Assembly: GCA_028289375.1 (NCBI GenBank)
Contig: JANQQK010000080.1
Location: 1 to 64,000 of the forward strand
Origin: Phycisphaerae bacterium
GTDB taxonomy: Bacteria; Planctomycetota; Phycisphaerae; UBA1845
Direction: 5' to 3'
Length of the DNA: 64,000 nucleotides
Part shown: positions 51,635 to 61,319 of the stretch, one piece after another
How the letters are laid out: every line of letters starts with the position of its first letter
Numbering within the stretch: position 1 is the stretch's first letter
Notes under the pieces: generated by a model
The model's input: the letters and a program-made list of their open reading frames with translations, nothing else
What the model was told of the DNA's origin: nothing
Database searches by the model: none
Program-made: the position numbers and the translations under genes

Positions 51635-52510
51635 TCATCCACGCTGAACGAATAGGCAACCAGCTTCAGCTGAAAACTCAAATTTTCGCCCTTCAATGAA
51701 TTCGCCATCGATCTGGGCTGGAAGCGTTCGCTCGCACGCCACAGTGATCTTTGGACTGCGAATCGCCACAACGCCGCCACGATCGACTTGACGTCGAAAC
51801 ACTGTCCGTACGGCGTGACCAATCAGCTCGGCGGCGGATGCGCAGGGGAAGATCACGGCGTCGAGTTGCCCGTCGTCCCAGACGGCGTCGCGGACAACCC
51901 GCAATCCCCACGCATACCGGGCCATGTTGCCCACGAGGACTATCCCGCGTCCGTCGAAACAACCAGCACTGCCATCACTGACACGGATCGCCGGAAAATC
52001 ATATTTGACAAGAGTTTCCATCAAGGGCCCAACGTAATCGAGCCAACCCTGGTGGCCCCGCCGGCGGCGCGCGACGCGTTGCAGGACCGCACCGTCAAAC
52101 CCGATGCCAGCCACGACAAGGAACCGATGTTGGCCATTCAGAATGCCCACGTCGAATGGCTCGGGGCGACCGTGGAGCACCGCTTGTACGATCCGCGACA
52201 CACGCGCCTGCATGCCGAGACCGCGGGCGAACACCGAGTCGGTGCCGGTCGGGACTGGTACGATGGGTGTTTGCCGGCCGATCAGTCCGCTCGCGACTTC
52301 CCGGCAGGTCCCATCTCCGCCGAACACGATGATCGACCGACACGCGCAGGCGACCTCTCTGGCCCAGCTGGCTGCGTCGCCCGGTCCCGTCGTTTCCCGG
52401 ATCTCCACATCGACGCCTTCGTCGGTGAGTCGGTGTCTGACGCGCTCGACGAGCCTGGTGGGGCGACGCCTACCGGCGATGGGATTGACGATCATGAGCA
52501 CGCGATTCAT
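51635..52510 (-). CDS. Lipid kinase, diacylglycerol kinase (YegS) family
   Basis: The 291-residue protein has the DAGK catalytic domain with the nucleotide-binding motif IVFGGDGTCREVASGL, PVPTGTDSVFARGLG in place of the usual GTGNDFAR, and GIGFDGAVLQ. The second domain has the QIDGEF element near the C-terminus. It would phosphorylate a diacylglycerol or related lipid. The ATG at 52510 (MNRVLMIVNPIAGRRR) is the family N-terminus; the frame extends 60 bases upstream without similarity. It is divergent from the rluA-like gene. Confidence 0.88.
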   Translation of the reverse strand: MNRVLMIVNPIAGRRRPTRLVERVRHRLTDEGVDVEIRETTGPGDAASWAREVACACRSIIVFGGDGTCREVASGLIGRQTPIVPVPTGTDSVFARGLGMQARVSRIVQAVLHGRPEPFDVGILNGQHRFLVVAGIGFDGAVLQRVARRRRGHQGWLDYVGPLMETLVKYDFPAIRVSDGSAGCFDGRGIVLVGNMARYAWGLRVVRDAVWDDGQLDAVIFPCASAAELIGHAVRTVFRRQVDRGGVVAIRSPKITVACERTLPAQIDGEFIEGRKFEFSAEAGCLFVQRG

Positions 52511-52584
52511 GGCGACGATCCTTGCCCACTTGCACGCAATCTGTTTTCCGCCCATCTTGGCCCATCGCACGAATGGGCGGAATC

Positions 52585-53610
52585 ATGAGCCACGACCCAC
52601 CTGTCATCGAGGAGATCGGCGAGTCCGAAGACGACGGCGGCCACGTCGAGACGATCGAGGTGCGCAAGTACACCGTGGACAAGCGTCTGGACAAGTACCT
52701 CTGCGGGCGCTTTCCGCGCATGTCGCGGACGAATCTCCAGCGGCTAATCAAGGACGGTGATGTTACCGTCAATGGGATGCCGACCAAACCGAGCTACGAA
52801 CCGACGCAGGGTGACGTGATTCAGATTGTGATGCCACCGCCGGTGCAGCTCGACATCGTGCCGGAAGACATCCCGATCAGCGTGTTGTACGAAGATGACC
52901 ACGTGATCGCGATCAACAAACAGACGGGGATCATCTGTCACCCTGCCGGTGCGGGTCAGACGGGGACGCTGGTGAATGGCCTCGCCCACTATGCGGCCAA
53001 TCTGTCCGCGGGTTCTGAACCGTTTCGCCCGGGGATCATTCATCGGCTCGACAAAAACACGACGGGTGTGATGCTGGTGGCGAAGACGGACGAAGCGCAT
53101 TGGCGGATTGCTGCGCAGTTTGAGAAACGCACGGTGCACAAGATGTACTTCGGTATCGTCGAAGGCGAGGTGCAGCGTGACGGGGACATCATCGACAAGC
53201 CGTTGGCTTCTCATCCACTGGTGAAGGATCGGTTCATGGTCGGCGGCAAGGCCACGCACGCGCAGATCACCAAGAACGCGGTGACGCGGTATGAGGTGCA
53301 AGCGCGATTTGCCGGATTCACGACGGTGCACATGTTTCCGAAGACGGGGCGGACACATCAGCTCCGCGTGCACATGTCGAGCATCGGCCATCCGATGTTG
53401 GGCGACACACTGTACAGCGGACATTTCGTCAGCGAGAAGGACATTTCGGGGGCCGGTTCTGAAGAGCCGCTGATCCGCTTTCAAAGTCTGCATGCTCGTC
53501 GGATTCGCTTCATGCATCCAACTGAGAATCGCCCCGTCACCATCGAAGCCCCGCTGCCGCCGCAACTGGAAATGATCGTCGAGCTGCTCAGGAAACACCG
53601 AACGCGCTAG
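52585..53610 (+). CDS. RluA-family pseudouridine synthase
   Basis: The 341-residue protein has an N-terminal S4 RNA-binding domain (DKYLCGRFPRMSRTNLQRLIKDGDVTVNG) and a catalytic domain with the motif GIIHRLDKNTTGVMLVAK (catalytic Asp), AQFEKRTVHKMYFGIVEG and GRTHQLRVHMSSIGHPMLGD. It converts uridines in rRNA to pseudouridine, the RluD/RluC type. The ATG at 52585 (MSHDPPV) with GGCGGA just before is preferred to 52573 and 52522. The next gene starts 9 bp downstream. Confidence 0.93.
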   Translation: MSHDPPVIEEIGESEDDGGHVETIEVRKYTVDKRLDKYLCGRFPRMSRTNLQRLIKDGDVTVNGMPTKPSYEPTQGDVIQIVMPPPVQLDIVPEDIPISVLYEDDHVIAINKQTGIICHPAGAGQTGTLVNGLAHYAANLSAGSEPFRPGIIHRLDKNTTGVMLVAKTDEAHWRIAAQFEKRTVHKMYFGIVEGEVQRDGDIIDKPLASHPLVKDRFMVGGKATHAQITKNAVTRYEVQARFAGFTTVHMFPKTGRTHQLRVHMSSIGHPMLGDTLYSGHFVSEKDISGAGSEEPLIRFQSLHARRIRFMHPTENRPVTIEAPLPPQLEMIVELLRKHRTR

Positions 53611-53619
53611 AAATCAGAG

Positions 53620-54789
53620 ATGAGCATGGGTGGCAACAACGCAGATGTGATCGTGGTGGGTGGGGGCGTGGTCGGGCTGGCCGTGGCGTTTCGGCTGCAG
53701 CAGCGCGGTCGTCGGGTGATCGTTCTGGAGCGGGGGCGTTGCGGTCGGGAGGCGTCGTGGGCGGGGGCGGGGGTGATTTCGGCAGCCAATCCGCATCGCA
53801 GCGATGCAATGTACCACATGCACTGCGAGAGCATCGATGCGTACGAATCGTTCTGTCACGAACTGACCGAGCTGAGCGGGGTGAACACGGAATACGAGCG
53901 GTGCGGCAGCCTCGACATGCTGACGACGCTGCAGGCGGTCGAGATGGCGCAATCCGATGTGCGGGCGACAGCGGATCAGTCCATGCCGGACGGTCAGCCG
54001 GTGATGGAAATGATCGCCAACGAAGACGTTCGCGGATTCGAGCCGAACATCGCGCGGAATTGTTTGGCGTTTGCATTGCGTCGGAAGACGGCGCAGGTGC
54101 GAAACCCGCGACTCCTGGAAGCGTTGCAGACGGCGGGCACGAATCTTGGGGCAGACGTGCGCGAGGGCATCGAGGTGATGCGCTTCGTGGTCGAGGGCGA
54201 TCGCGTGGTCGGTGTCGATGGCGGGGATCCGCACGGCGGCACGATTCAGAAGTTTCGTGCGGATCATGTTGTGCTGTGCGCTGGGGCGTGGTCGGCCGGC
54301 ATCGGCGGGGGAACGATTCAAGACCTGTTCAGCGTCTACCCGGTGCGCGGGCAGATCATTCTGCTCAACTGCGGCGGCCGCCCGATCCGCCACGTGATCA
54401 ACCGACGTGATCTGTACATGGTTTGTCGGGGGGACGGTCGGCTGTTGGCGGGCGCGACCGAGGAGCATGAGTCGGGGTTCGTGAAACGCAACACGCCGGA
54501 GGGTATTTACTGGCTGACGTTGTCTGCGGCGGCGGCGGTTCCGAAGTTGACTGAGATGGCGATCGAGACGATGTGGGCGGGGTTGCGACCGGGCACGCCG
54601 GATCGTCGCCCGTACATCGGGCTTGTGCCCGGTTTTCCAGGCCTGGTGGCGGCGACGGGACACTTCAGAACGGGGCTGACGCTGGCGCCGGTGACGGCGG
54701 ATATTGTGTGCGAACTCATCGACACAGGGAGCACAAATCGCGACCTGCGACGCTGTGCGCCGGGTCGTTCCTTTGGCCACTCAGGCTGA
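53620..54789 (+). CDS. thiO: FAD-dependent oxidase, glycine oxidase (ThiO)-like
   Basis: The 389-residue protein is a D-amino-acid/glycine oxidase-type flavoprotein. It has the FAD-binding GGGVVGLAVAFRL near the N-terminus, the GREASWAGAGVI segment typical of ThiO, and a C-terminal FAD-contact region with GLRPGTPDRRPYIG and ATGHFRTGLTLAP. ThiO oxidises glycine to the imine used for the thiazole ring of thiamine. No other thiamine genes are nearby, so the exact substrate is inferred from these motifs. It starts 9 bp after the rluA-like gene. Confidence 0.82.
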   Translation: MSMGGNNADVIVVGGGVVGLAVAFRLQQRGRRVIVLERGRCGREASWAGAGVISAANPHRSDAMYHMHCESIDAYESFCHELTELSGVNTEYERCGSLDMLTTLQAVEMAQSDVRATADQSMPDGQPVMEMIANEDVRGFEPNIARNCLAFALRRKTAQVRNPRLLEALQTAGTNLGADVREGIEVMRFVVEGDRVVGVDGGDPHGGTIQKFRADHVVLCAGAWSAGIGGGTIQDLFSVYPVRGQIILLNCGGRPIRHVINRRDLYMVCRGDGRLLAGATEEHESGFVKRNTPEGIYWLTLSAAAAVPKLTEMAIETMWAGLRPGTPDRRPYIGLVPGFPGLVAATGHFRTGLTLAPVTADIVCELIDTGSTNRDLRRCAPGRSFGHSG

Positions 54790-54790
54790 C

Positions 54791-54819
54791 TTGACCCGTA
54801 TTTGGACCGGACCTAGGCT
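54791..54819 (+). promoter_or_regulatory. Probable promoter of the gap-pgk-rpe-accD run
   Basis: TTGACC and TAGGCT are separated by 17 bp, 86 bp before the gap start. The untranslated leader has a 6-bp hairpin (AACCGG with CCGGTT, 54831-54851) followed by a T-rich patch, which could act as a weak attenuator or as the terminator of the preceding thiO transcript. Confidence 0.45.
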
Positions 54820-54904
54820 AGATTTGTCGTAACCGGTTTTGTTGGCCGGTTTCTCTTGGCGACGCGCGTTCAACATCAACATCCGGATGTAGAGGAACAA
54901 CACC

Positions 54905-55933
54905 ATGGCAATTCGTGTAGGCATCAATGGATTTGGTCGTATCGGTCGGCTTGTCGCTCGTGGCCTGATGGCGCAGCCCGAGAAGTTTACGCTTGTCGGC
55001 ATCAATGATCTGGGCAGTCCAGCCGCGCTGGCGCACCTGTTCAAGTATGACTCGGTGCATGGGCGATTTGATGGGACCGTTGAGGTCAAGGGTGATTCGG
55101 ACATCGTCGCCAATGGTCATGCCATCAAGGTGACCGCGGTTCGGAGTCCGGCCGAGTTGCCGTGGGGCGATATGAAGGTGGACGTGGCGGTCGAGTCGAC
55201 CGGTATTTTCACACAGCGTTCGAGCGAAAAAGGCGGTTACGGGGACCACCTCAAGGCGGGTGCGCGGAAGGTCGTGCTGTCGGCGCCGGCGAAGGATGAA
55301 CCGGATCTGACGGTCGTGCTGGGCGTGAACGATGATCAACTTTCCAGCGAGCACAACGCCATTTCCAACGCCAGTTGCACGACGAATTGCCTGGCTCCGG
55401 TTGCGAAAGTTCTGCATGACCAGTTCGGCATCGTCGACGGATTGATGACGACGGTTCATGCCTACACGAATGATCAGTCGACGGCGGACATGCTGCACAA
55501 GGATCTTCGGCGGGCGCGATCTGCCGGCATCAACATCATTCCGACCACGACCGGAGCAGCCAAGGCGGTCGGAAAGGTGATTCCTGCGTTGAACGGCAAA
55601 CTCAACGGGATGGCGTTGCGGGTGCCTGTTGCGAATGGCTCGCTGACGGACCTTGTGGCGCGGCTGAGCAAGAAAGCGACGGCTGCGGAGGTCAATGCGG
55701 CGATCAAGGCAGCGGCGGAAGGCCCGATGAAGGGCATTTTGCAGTACAGCGAAGATCCGCTGGTGAGCACGGACATCATCGGCAATCCGCATTCGTCTAT
55801 TTTTGATGGACTGTCGACCATGACGATGCCGGCGGATGGCGGCGATATGGTCAAGGTGCTGAGCTGGTACGACAACGAGTGGGGCTATTCGATGCGGACG
55901 ATCGACCTGATTGAGCGCATCGCGGCTTTGTAA
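54905..55933 (+). CDS. gap: Glyceraldehyde-3-phosphate dehydrogenase
   Basis: The 342-residue enzyme oxidises glyceraldehyde-3-phosphate in glycolysis. It has the Rossmann start [15 protein letters not shown], the catalytic Cys in [13 protein letters not shown] near residue 157, the partner His in the [11 protein letters not shown] region, and the C-terminal WYDNEWGYS. It has RBS-like AGAGGA upstream and is the first gene in a run with pgk, rpe and accD, each 20-25 bp apart. Confidence 0.97.
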   Translation: MAIRVGINGFGRIGRLVARGLMAQPEKFTLVGINDLGSPAALAHLFKYDSVHGRFDGTVEVKGDSDIVANGHAIKVTAVRSPAELPWGDMKVDVAVESTGIFTQRSSEKGGYGDHLKAGARKVVLSAPAKDEPDLTVVLGVNDDQLSSEHNAISNASCTTNCLAPVAKVLHDQFGIVDGLMTTVHAYTNDQSTADMLHKDLRRARSAGINIIPTTTGAAKAVGKVIPALNGKLNGMALRVPVANGSLTDLVARLSKKATAAEVNAAIKAAAEGPMKGILQYSEDPLVSTDIIGNPHSSIFDGLSTMTMPADGGDMVKVLSWYDNEWGYSMRTIDLIERIAAL

Positions 55934-55957
55934 TCCAACCAATTCGGAGCAGCAGCC

Positions 55958-57199
55958 ATGTCGGCGGTGAAGAAAACGATCGATGATATCGACGTTGGCG
56001 GGAAACGTGTGTTGGCACGTCTGGACCTGAACGTACCGCTGAACGCGGATCGGCAGGTGACAGACGACGGGCGGATCGTGGCTGCATTGCCCACGGTGAA
56101 GAAGCTGCTGGGCGATGGGGCGCGCGTCATTCTGATGTCGCACCTTGGTCGTCCGACCGGTGATACCGAGGCGGACAAGAAGTTCGGCATGTCGCCTGTG
56201 GCGAAGCGGTTGGAGGAGCTGCTCGGTCAGCCGGTCGGCTATTGCGGAGAGGTTGTTGGCGATCGCGCGAATGCGATGGTCGAGGATCTGACCGATGGGC
56301 AGGTTTGTCTCCTGGAGAATCTGCGATTCGAAGCGGCTGAGACGATCAAGGACAAGAAAGCTGCCGATGATGCGTCGCTGAAGTCTGCCAAGGAATCGTT
56401 CGCGCGATCGCTGGCTGATCTGGCGGACGTGTATGTGAACGATGCGTTCGGGACATGTCACCGAGACAACGCGAGCATGTTGACGGTGCCGCAGTTGATG
56501 GCGGGCAAGCCTCGCGTGATGGGGTATCTGGTGGCCAAGGAGTTGAAATTCCTGGGTCAGGCGGTGGCGGATCCGAAGCGGCCATTCGTTGCAATCCTTG
56601 GCGGTGCAAAGGTCTCGGACAAGCTGAATGTGATCGACTCTTTGCTGGCCAAGTGCGACGTTGTGCTGATTGGTGGGGCGATGGCGTACACGTTTTTGGC
56701 GGCGGAGGGGATGGGCGTCGGGAGGAGTCTGGTCGAGGAGGATCGTTTTGATCTTGTGCGGGATCTGCGTGCGAAGGCGGGCGACAGACTGCGGCTGCCG
56801 GTGGATCATGTTGCGGCTGAGAAAATCAGCTCCGACGCCAAACGTGGTGAATTCGGTGATGCGATCCCTGATGGCATGATGGGGTTGGACATCGGGAAAA
56901 AGACGGTGGCTGCCTATGCCGACGTGTTGAAGACTGCCGGCACGATCGTGTGGAACGGTCCGATGGGCGTGTTCGAGAAGCCGCCCTTCGACACTGGGAC
57001 GATGGCGATCGCGAACGCGGTGGCGGACGCGACCGACGGCGGTGCGATCAGCGTCATTGGCGGTGGTGACAGTGCGGCTGCGGTGCAGGTGGCGGGGCTG
57101 GCGGATCGGATCACACACGTGTCGACTGGCGGTGGCGCGTCGATGGAATTCCTTGAGGGCAAGTCGTTCGCCGCGATCGACGTGCTTGACGACGCCTGA
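55958..57199 (+). CDS. pgk: Phosphoglycerate kinase
   Basis: The 413-residue enzyme makes ATP and 3-phosphoglycerate from 1,3-bisphosphoglycerate. It has the start signature GKRVLARLDLNVPL, the substrate loop MSHLGRPTG, the VYVNDAFGTCHR segment, the GGAKVSDKLNVIDSL motif, and the nucleotide-binding WNGPMGVFE and GGGDSAAAV near the C-terminus. It is slightly longer than the usual 390-400 residues. It follows gap by 24 bp. Confidence 0.97.
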   Translation: MSAVKKTIDDIDVGGKRVLARLDLNVPLNADRQVTDDGRIVAALPTVKKLLGDGARVILMSHLGRPTGDTEADKKFGMSPVAKRLEELLGQPVGYCGEVVGDRANAMVEDLTDGQVCLLENLRFEAAETIKDKKAADDASLKSAKESFARSLADLADVYVNDAFGTCHRDNASMLTVPQLMAGKPRVMGYLVAKELKFLGQAVADPKRPFVAILGGAKVSDKLNVIDSLLAKCDVVLIGGAMAYTFLAAEGMGVGRSLVEEDRFDLVRDLRAKAGDRLRLPVDHVAAEKISSDAKRGEFGDAIPDGMMGLDIGKKTVAAYADVLKTAGTIVWNGPMGVFEKPPFDTGTMAIANAVADATDGGAISVIGGGDSAAAVQVAGLADRITHVSTGGGASMEFLEGKSFAAIDVLDDA

Positions 57200-57220
57200 A
57201 CGATTGCCCATTCTGGGCGC

Positions 57221-57928
57221 ATGGCGACCGAACACTCATTTGCACTGAACACACTGGGCTTGCGGATGGCGCCGTCGTTGCTGGCGGCGGATTTTTCGCG
57301 GCTTCGCGAGCAGGTGGCGTTGGTCGAAGCCGGCGGGGCGGATCTGTTGCATCTCGACGTGATGGACGGGCATTTCGTGCCCAACATCAGCTACGGGCCG
57401 TGCGTGATCGAGGCCATCCGTCCGCATTCCAAGCTGTTTTTCGACGCCCACCTGATGATCGAGGAGCCGGCCCGCTACGCCGAAGCGTTCGTGAAATCCG
57501 GGTGCGACCACATCACGTTTCACATCGAGGTGACCGACGAGCCGGCCAAAGTGGCCGACGTGATCCGCACGCTTGGGGCGTCGGTGGGCATCTGCATCAA
57601 TCCGACGACGCCGGTGTCAGCCATTGGGTCGGTGCTTGACGCTGTCGACATGGTGCTGGTGATGAGCGTTTGGCCTGGATTCGGCGGGCAGTCGTTCATC
57701 GCCGACGTGCTGCCGAAGGTGCGGGAACTGGCGTCGCGGATGCGTCCCGATCAGCGATTGGAAATCGACGGTGGGATCGGGCCTGGGACGATTGAAAAGG
57801 CGGCTGAGGCTGGTGCGGATACAATGGTGGCGGGATCGGCGATTTTTGGGCAGAATGACCCGGTTGCGGCCATGGAGGCGCTGCGGGTGGCGGCGACGGA
57901 TGCGATGACGGCGAGACGAACGGGTTGA
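57221..57928 (+). CDS. rpe: Ribulose-phosphate 3-epimerase
   Basis: The 235-residue TIM-barrel enzyme interconverts ribulose-5-phosphate and xylulose-5-phosphate. It has the family N-terminus MAPSLLAADFSRL after a short extension, LHLDVMDGHFVPNISYGP (metal ligands), LVMSVWPGFGGQSFI and EIDGGIGPGTIEKAAEAGADTMVAGSAIFG. The start at 57221 adds 17 residues compared with most relatives; no nearer start is clearly better. It follows pgk by 21 bp. Confidence 0.95.
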   Translation: MATEHSFALNTLGLRMAPSLLAADFSRLREQVALVEAGGADLLHLDVMDGHFVPNISYGPCVIEAIRPHSKLFFDAHLMIEEPARYAEAFVKSGCDHITFHIEVTDEPAKVADVIRTLGASVGICINPTTPVSAIGSVLDAVDMVLVMSVWPGFGGQSFIADVLPKVRELASRMRPDQRLEIDGGIGPGTIEKAAEAGADTMVAGSAIFGQNDPVAAMEALRVAATDAMTARRTG

Positions 57929-57950
57929 TTGAGGCGAGGGGCTGACCGGG

Positions 57951-58763
57951 ATGGTGAAGATGGTCGAGCGACGCGAGATACCGGCGGGAATCTGGGACAA
58001 CTGCGATGCCTGTGGGCACATGGTCTACCACAAGGAAGTGGCTGAGAACATGCACACCTGCCCCGAGTGCGGCCATCACCGCCGGGTCAACGCGCGGACG
58101 CGCATCGAGCTTCTGGTCGACCCCGATTCGTTCGAGGAGATGGATGTCGACGTGTCACCGGTCGATCCGCTGGAATTCAAGGATCGCGTGCCGTACACGG
58201 AGCGATTGAAGGCCATTCAGGACAAGACGGGCGAACGCGATGCCGTCGTGACGGGCAAGGCGTTCATTCGCGGTCGGCAGGTGATATTGGCGGTCATGAA
58301 CCCCGATTTCATCATGGCCAGCATGGGGTCGGTCGTGGGCGAGAAGATCACGCGGGCGATCGAGCGGGCGACGGATGAGGATCTGCCGCTGATTGTCGTG
58401 ACGGCCTCTGGTGGCGCTCGCATGCAGGAGGGCATGGTCTCGCTGATGCAGATGGCCAAGACGAGTGCTGCGCTGGCCAAGCTGGACGATGCGGGCGGGT
58501 TGTACATTGTGGTGGCCACCGATCCGACGACAGCGGGCGTGGCAGCGAGTTTCGCGAGTTTGGGGGACATCATCATTTCCGAGCCTGGCGCGATGATCGG
58601 TTTTGCCGGCCCGCGCGTGATCGCCAACACGATCAAGCAGGAACTTCCCGCGGGATTCCAGACGGCTGAGTTCATGAAGGATCACGGCTTCGTGGATCGG
58701 ATCGTGAAGCGACAAGATCTCCGCCGCGAGTTGGCAAGGCTGATTGACTACTGCGGGAAGTAG
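57951..58763 (+). CDS. accD: Acetyl-CoA carboxylase carboxyltransferase, beta subunit
   Basis: The 270-residue protein begins with the AccD zinc finger (WDNCDACGHMVYHKEVAENMHTCPECGHH has two CxxC pairs, near residues 21-24 and 42-45). The crotonase-like carboxyltransferase domain follows, with VVTASGGARMQEGMVSLMQM and GASFASLG-type VAASFASLGDII, GFAGPRVI. With AccA it moves the carboxyl group from biotin to acetyl-CoA to begin fatty acid synthesis. AccA is not in the window. It follows rpe by 22 bp and ends the run. Confidence 0.95.
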   Translation: MVKMVERREIPAGIWDNCDACGHMVYHKEVAENMHTCPECGHHRRVNARTRIELLVDPDSFEEMDVDVSPVDPLEFKDRVPYTERLKAIQDKTGERDAVVTGKAFIRGRQVILAVMNPDFIMASMGSVVGEKITRAIERATDEDLPLIVVTASGGARMQEGMVSLMQMAKTSAALAKLDDAGGLYIVVATDPTTAGVAASFASLGDIIISEPGAMIGFAGPRVIANTIKQELPAGFQTAEFMKDHGFVDRIVKRQDLRRELARLIDYCGK

Positions 58764-59171
58764 GCGTACGCACGATCGTGAATTTCCGTCGAGGATGATG
58801 CGGCTTCCCAAAACCCCTTCCGTGTACTCTCCTGGACCAGACTGCTACCTCTCCAAACACCATCCGCACATCAACTCGAATGCGCGACGAACAGTACCTG
58901 GCGTGATTCGACGACCCGCAAGTGACCAGGGTGATTTGATCCAGGAAGCCCGGACTTCTTGACGGCCAACCCTCGATCGCGACAGTTCAAGAGCCATATG
59001 CAAACTGCGCTTCATATGCGATGCTTTGTCACGCGATACTCATTCAAGAGTTGCGACAGGCCAGCGATTGAGCTTGGACCCAGCGAACTCTCTAGACTAT
59101 TCGAAAAACTGACAAGCTGGTGTCGGCGGTCAGAGCCGTGACCTAGATCGGCACACTCATTACCCGCAGGA
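58764..59171. other. Intergenic region after accD
   Basis: This 408-bp space lies between the end of accD and the end of the convergent DUF1571 gene. Short open frames exist but have no ribosome site or recognisable product. Two CATATG hexamers lie near 58996 and 59012. I see no terminator with a T tract, tRNA or repeat. Confidence 0.4.
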
Positions 59172-60026
59172 TCAGAACCCCTCTGCGTCGGGGTCGAAGT
59201 GGGTGTTGTTCAGGCCAACGTTGAAGGTGACGTCGGTGTAGAGGTAGCTGCCGAGGAGTTTGCGTCCGTGGCGGTCGGCGTAGCTGTAGACAGCCGTCAG
59301 GACCAGCCATTCCTGATCGACGTGAAACCGCAACAACGCGTCGGGGTATTTGCCACTCTCGCCCGTGTAGGGCAAATAGCGTTCGAAGACGTAGGTCGGT
59401 CGGCCATTGATCCTGCCCTCGCCGGTGCAGGTGAGCTTCAACTCCTCGTTCTGCAGGCCGATCTCGGTGTACTTGAGGATGAGTTCGAGGCTGCGTCTGA
59501 ATCCGAACTGATCGATGCTGCGGCGGGCGGCGGCTTTTGCTCGTTTGCCATGGATGGGTTGTCGAATCTTGGGGACGACAATCTTGATGAGCCAGCCATG
59601 CGGTTTGACCCAAGCTTCGGGTTGCCCGTCGTCGTTGGTCCACGCGCCTTCGACGTAGAGGACGCGGTTGGCTTCCTTGGCGTTGGCGACCCATTTCATG
59701 TTCACGCTGAAGGGGGCCTCGCGACATTTGACGGCCGTCACCTGCGCGGAGGTCAGTCGTTTGCCGATGCGTTCGCGCTTGGTGAACGTGCAGGTGTAAT
59801 CCTTGATTCCACTCTTGTTGTAGCGGTCGAGGCAGTGCTTCAGGAACCCGATCGGATCCTGATGGGCGAGCCGATCGGCGACGTTGTCTTTCGCGGGGAC
59901 AAAGTTTGCTGCGTTCTTTGGCGGATTGACCACGACGGGCAGGTCTGGCTCTGTGGCTGACGCGATGCCCGCCATGCTCGCGATGAGAACGGCGGAGAGG
60001 GTAATTCGTGTAGCGTGTTTTGTCAT
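59172..60026 (-). CDS. Secreted DUF1571 protein
   Basis: The 284-residue product has a signal peptide (TLSAVLIASMAGIASA) and the DUF1571 pattern: LKHCLDRYNKSGIKDYTCTFTKRERIGKRL, VKWREAP-like VKCREAPFSVNMKW, and WLVLTAVYSYADRHGRKLLGSYLYTDVTFN. The family is found in planctomycetes and proteobacteria, with a LolA-like sheet expected and unknown function. ATG 60026 (MTKHATRITL) is used; the upstream frame lacks similarity. It stands alone. Confidence 0.82.
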   Translation of the reverse strand: MTKHATRITLSAVLIASMAGIASATEPDLPVVVNPPKNAANFVPAKDNVADRLAHQDPIGFLKHCLDRYNKSGIKDYTCTFTKRERIGKRLTSAQVTAVKCREAPFSVNMKWVANAKEANRVLYVEGAWTNDDGQPEAWVKPHGWLIKIVVPKIRQPIHGKRAKAAARRSIDQFGFRRSLELILKYTEIGLQNEELKLTCTGEGRINGRPTYVFERYLPYTGESGKYPDALLRFHVDQEWLVLTAVYSYADRHGRKLLGSYLYTDVTFNVGLNNTHFDPDAEGF

Positions 60027-60183
60027 GGAAGCAGTTCCAAACTCGCGACTGGGGAGCGCGAGGCGTGATTGTCTGTAGCCGAGATCGCTGCCGTGCTGGA
60101 CGCGGTCACCCACTTGTTTATCGGCCCCTACCATCGGGTGCCTGCACTGGTTGGCATGACAGAGACTGCCCGCGCCGGGGGTG

Positions 60184-60189
60184 ATTATA
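60184..60189 (-). promoter_or_regulatory. Perfect -10 hexamer upstream of DUF1571 gene
   Basis: On the minus strand TATAAT lies about 158 bp upstream of the DUF1571 start. No good -35 is found 16-18 bp before it. The flanking CGACTATAATC is shared with the hexamer at 38787, which may hint at a common promoter form. Confidence 0.35.
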
Positions 60190-60227
60190 GTCGACCTGCA
60201 CGAATCGACCAGAAACGCCGCAACGGA

Positions 60228-61319
60228 CTACGCATCGTGAGACTCAGCCGCCTCAGCCACGTTGAAGCGGATCGTTACGGTGGTTCCCACACCAGGGGTA
60301 GAGCGGACGGAGATGTTGTGTCCCAGCACCTGCAGCATGCCGTGGGCGACGGCAAGCCCGAGACCGGGGTGATGCTCGAACTCGGTGTCGACGTCGGATT
60401 TGGTGGAGAAGAACGGCTCGAAAATACGCTGAAGCTGCGATTCCGGGATGCCACAGCCCGTATCGGTGACCGACAGCAGGATGCTGCTCTCCTGCAGTTG
60501 CGTGCGGATGGTGACGGTTCCGCCCGGTTCGGTGGCATCGACGGCGTTGTGAAGAATGTTTTCCAGAACCGTGATCACCTGGATTTGCGGGACCGGCGTC
60601 TTGGGGATGGGTTCGAGCTTGAGTTCGAGCGAGATGTTCTGTTGGGCCATCTCGGGACCGATGTATGAGGCGACGTCGTGGATGAGTTCGGTCAATTCTG
60701 TCTGCTCGCTGTGTTTCTGGTCGCCTTCGGCGAAAGAGAGCAGGCTGTCGAGCAGCAGGGTTGCACGGGCGAGTGCATCGTTGGTGTGCTTCAGGGTGCG
60801 CGCCTGCAAGTCGGGATCGTCTGAACTGAGGGCGTAGCTGACGGATGTGACCGCTCCGCCGAGGATGTTGTTGAAGTAGTGGGCGAAGGCGCCGGCCATC
60901 CTGCCAAGGTAGGTGAGCTTGGTGCGCTGGGCTTCGTTGGCGGCGGGTTCGATCTGTTGGGCCGCTTGTCGGATCATGACGAGGGCGCCGACGTTGTTCT
61001 GCTGATCGTCGACGATGGGGACAATCGTGGCGTTCAGCGGGTTCTCGCGGTCGGTGAGCGCGAAAATGAACTCCGTTTTCTCGCCCGATTGGATTGCGTC
61101 GGATAGTCCACCGCGAAACGTCTCCCGCGCAGGCTCGGGGAGGACATCGTCGATCGGGCAGCCGATCACATCGTCGGTCTTGCGCAGCAGTTGGCACGCA
61201 GCGGCGTTGATGGTCTGGATGATCTGTTGCGTATCGGTGGAGATGAGCGGCTGGGGGGCGTGTCGCAGGACCAACCGGTGGTGATCAGCGGTGACGGAGG
61301 TGGGATTGGGAGTCGTCAT
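60228..61319 (-). CDS. PAS-containing soluble histidine kinase
   Basis: The 363-residue protein has no membrane segment. It has an N-terminal PAS domain (about residues 15-115), then an NtrB-like H-box with LGRMAGAFAHYFNNILGG (phospho-His in AHYFNN, where most relatives have AHDFNN), and HATPase_c with VLENILHNAVDA, DTGCGIPE and PGLGLAVAHGML. It would phosphorylate a response regulator that is not in the window. The start ATG 61319 overlaps the stop of the upstream lipoprotein gene by four bases, so the two are coupled. Confidence 0.88.
   Translation of the reverse strand: MTTPNPTSVTADHHRLVLRHAPQPLISTDTQQIIQTINAAACQLLRKTDDVIGCPIDDVLPEPARETFRGGLSDAIQSGEKTEFIFALTDRENPLNATIVPIVDDQQNNVGALVMIRQAAQQIEPAANEAQRTKLTYLGRMAGAFAHYFNNILGGAVTSVSYALSSDDPDLQARTLKHTNDALARATLLLDSLLSFAEGDQKHSEQTELTELIHDVASYIGPEMAQQNISLELKLEPIPKTPVPQIQVITVLENILHNAVDATEPGGTVTIRTQLQESSILLSVTDTGCGIPESQLQRIFEPFFSTKSDVDTEFEHHPGLGLAVAHGMLQVLGHNISVRSTPGVGTTVTIRFNVAEAAESHDA

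Noticed and set aside
54818-57235. Long minus-strand open frame of 805 codons opposite gap, pgk and the start of rpe
   Set aside because: It has low-complexity Arg/His-rich composition and is antisense to three certain metabolic genes.
58990-59020. Pair of CATATG hexamers after accD as an operator
   Set aside because: Each hexamer is self-palindromic and the flanks do not extend the symmetry; no divergent gene is present.
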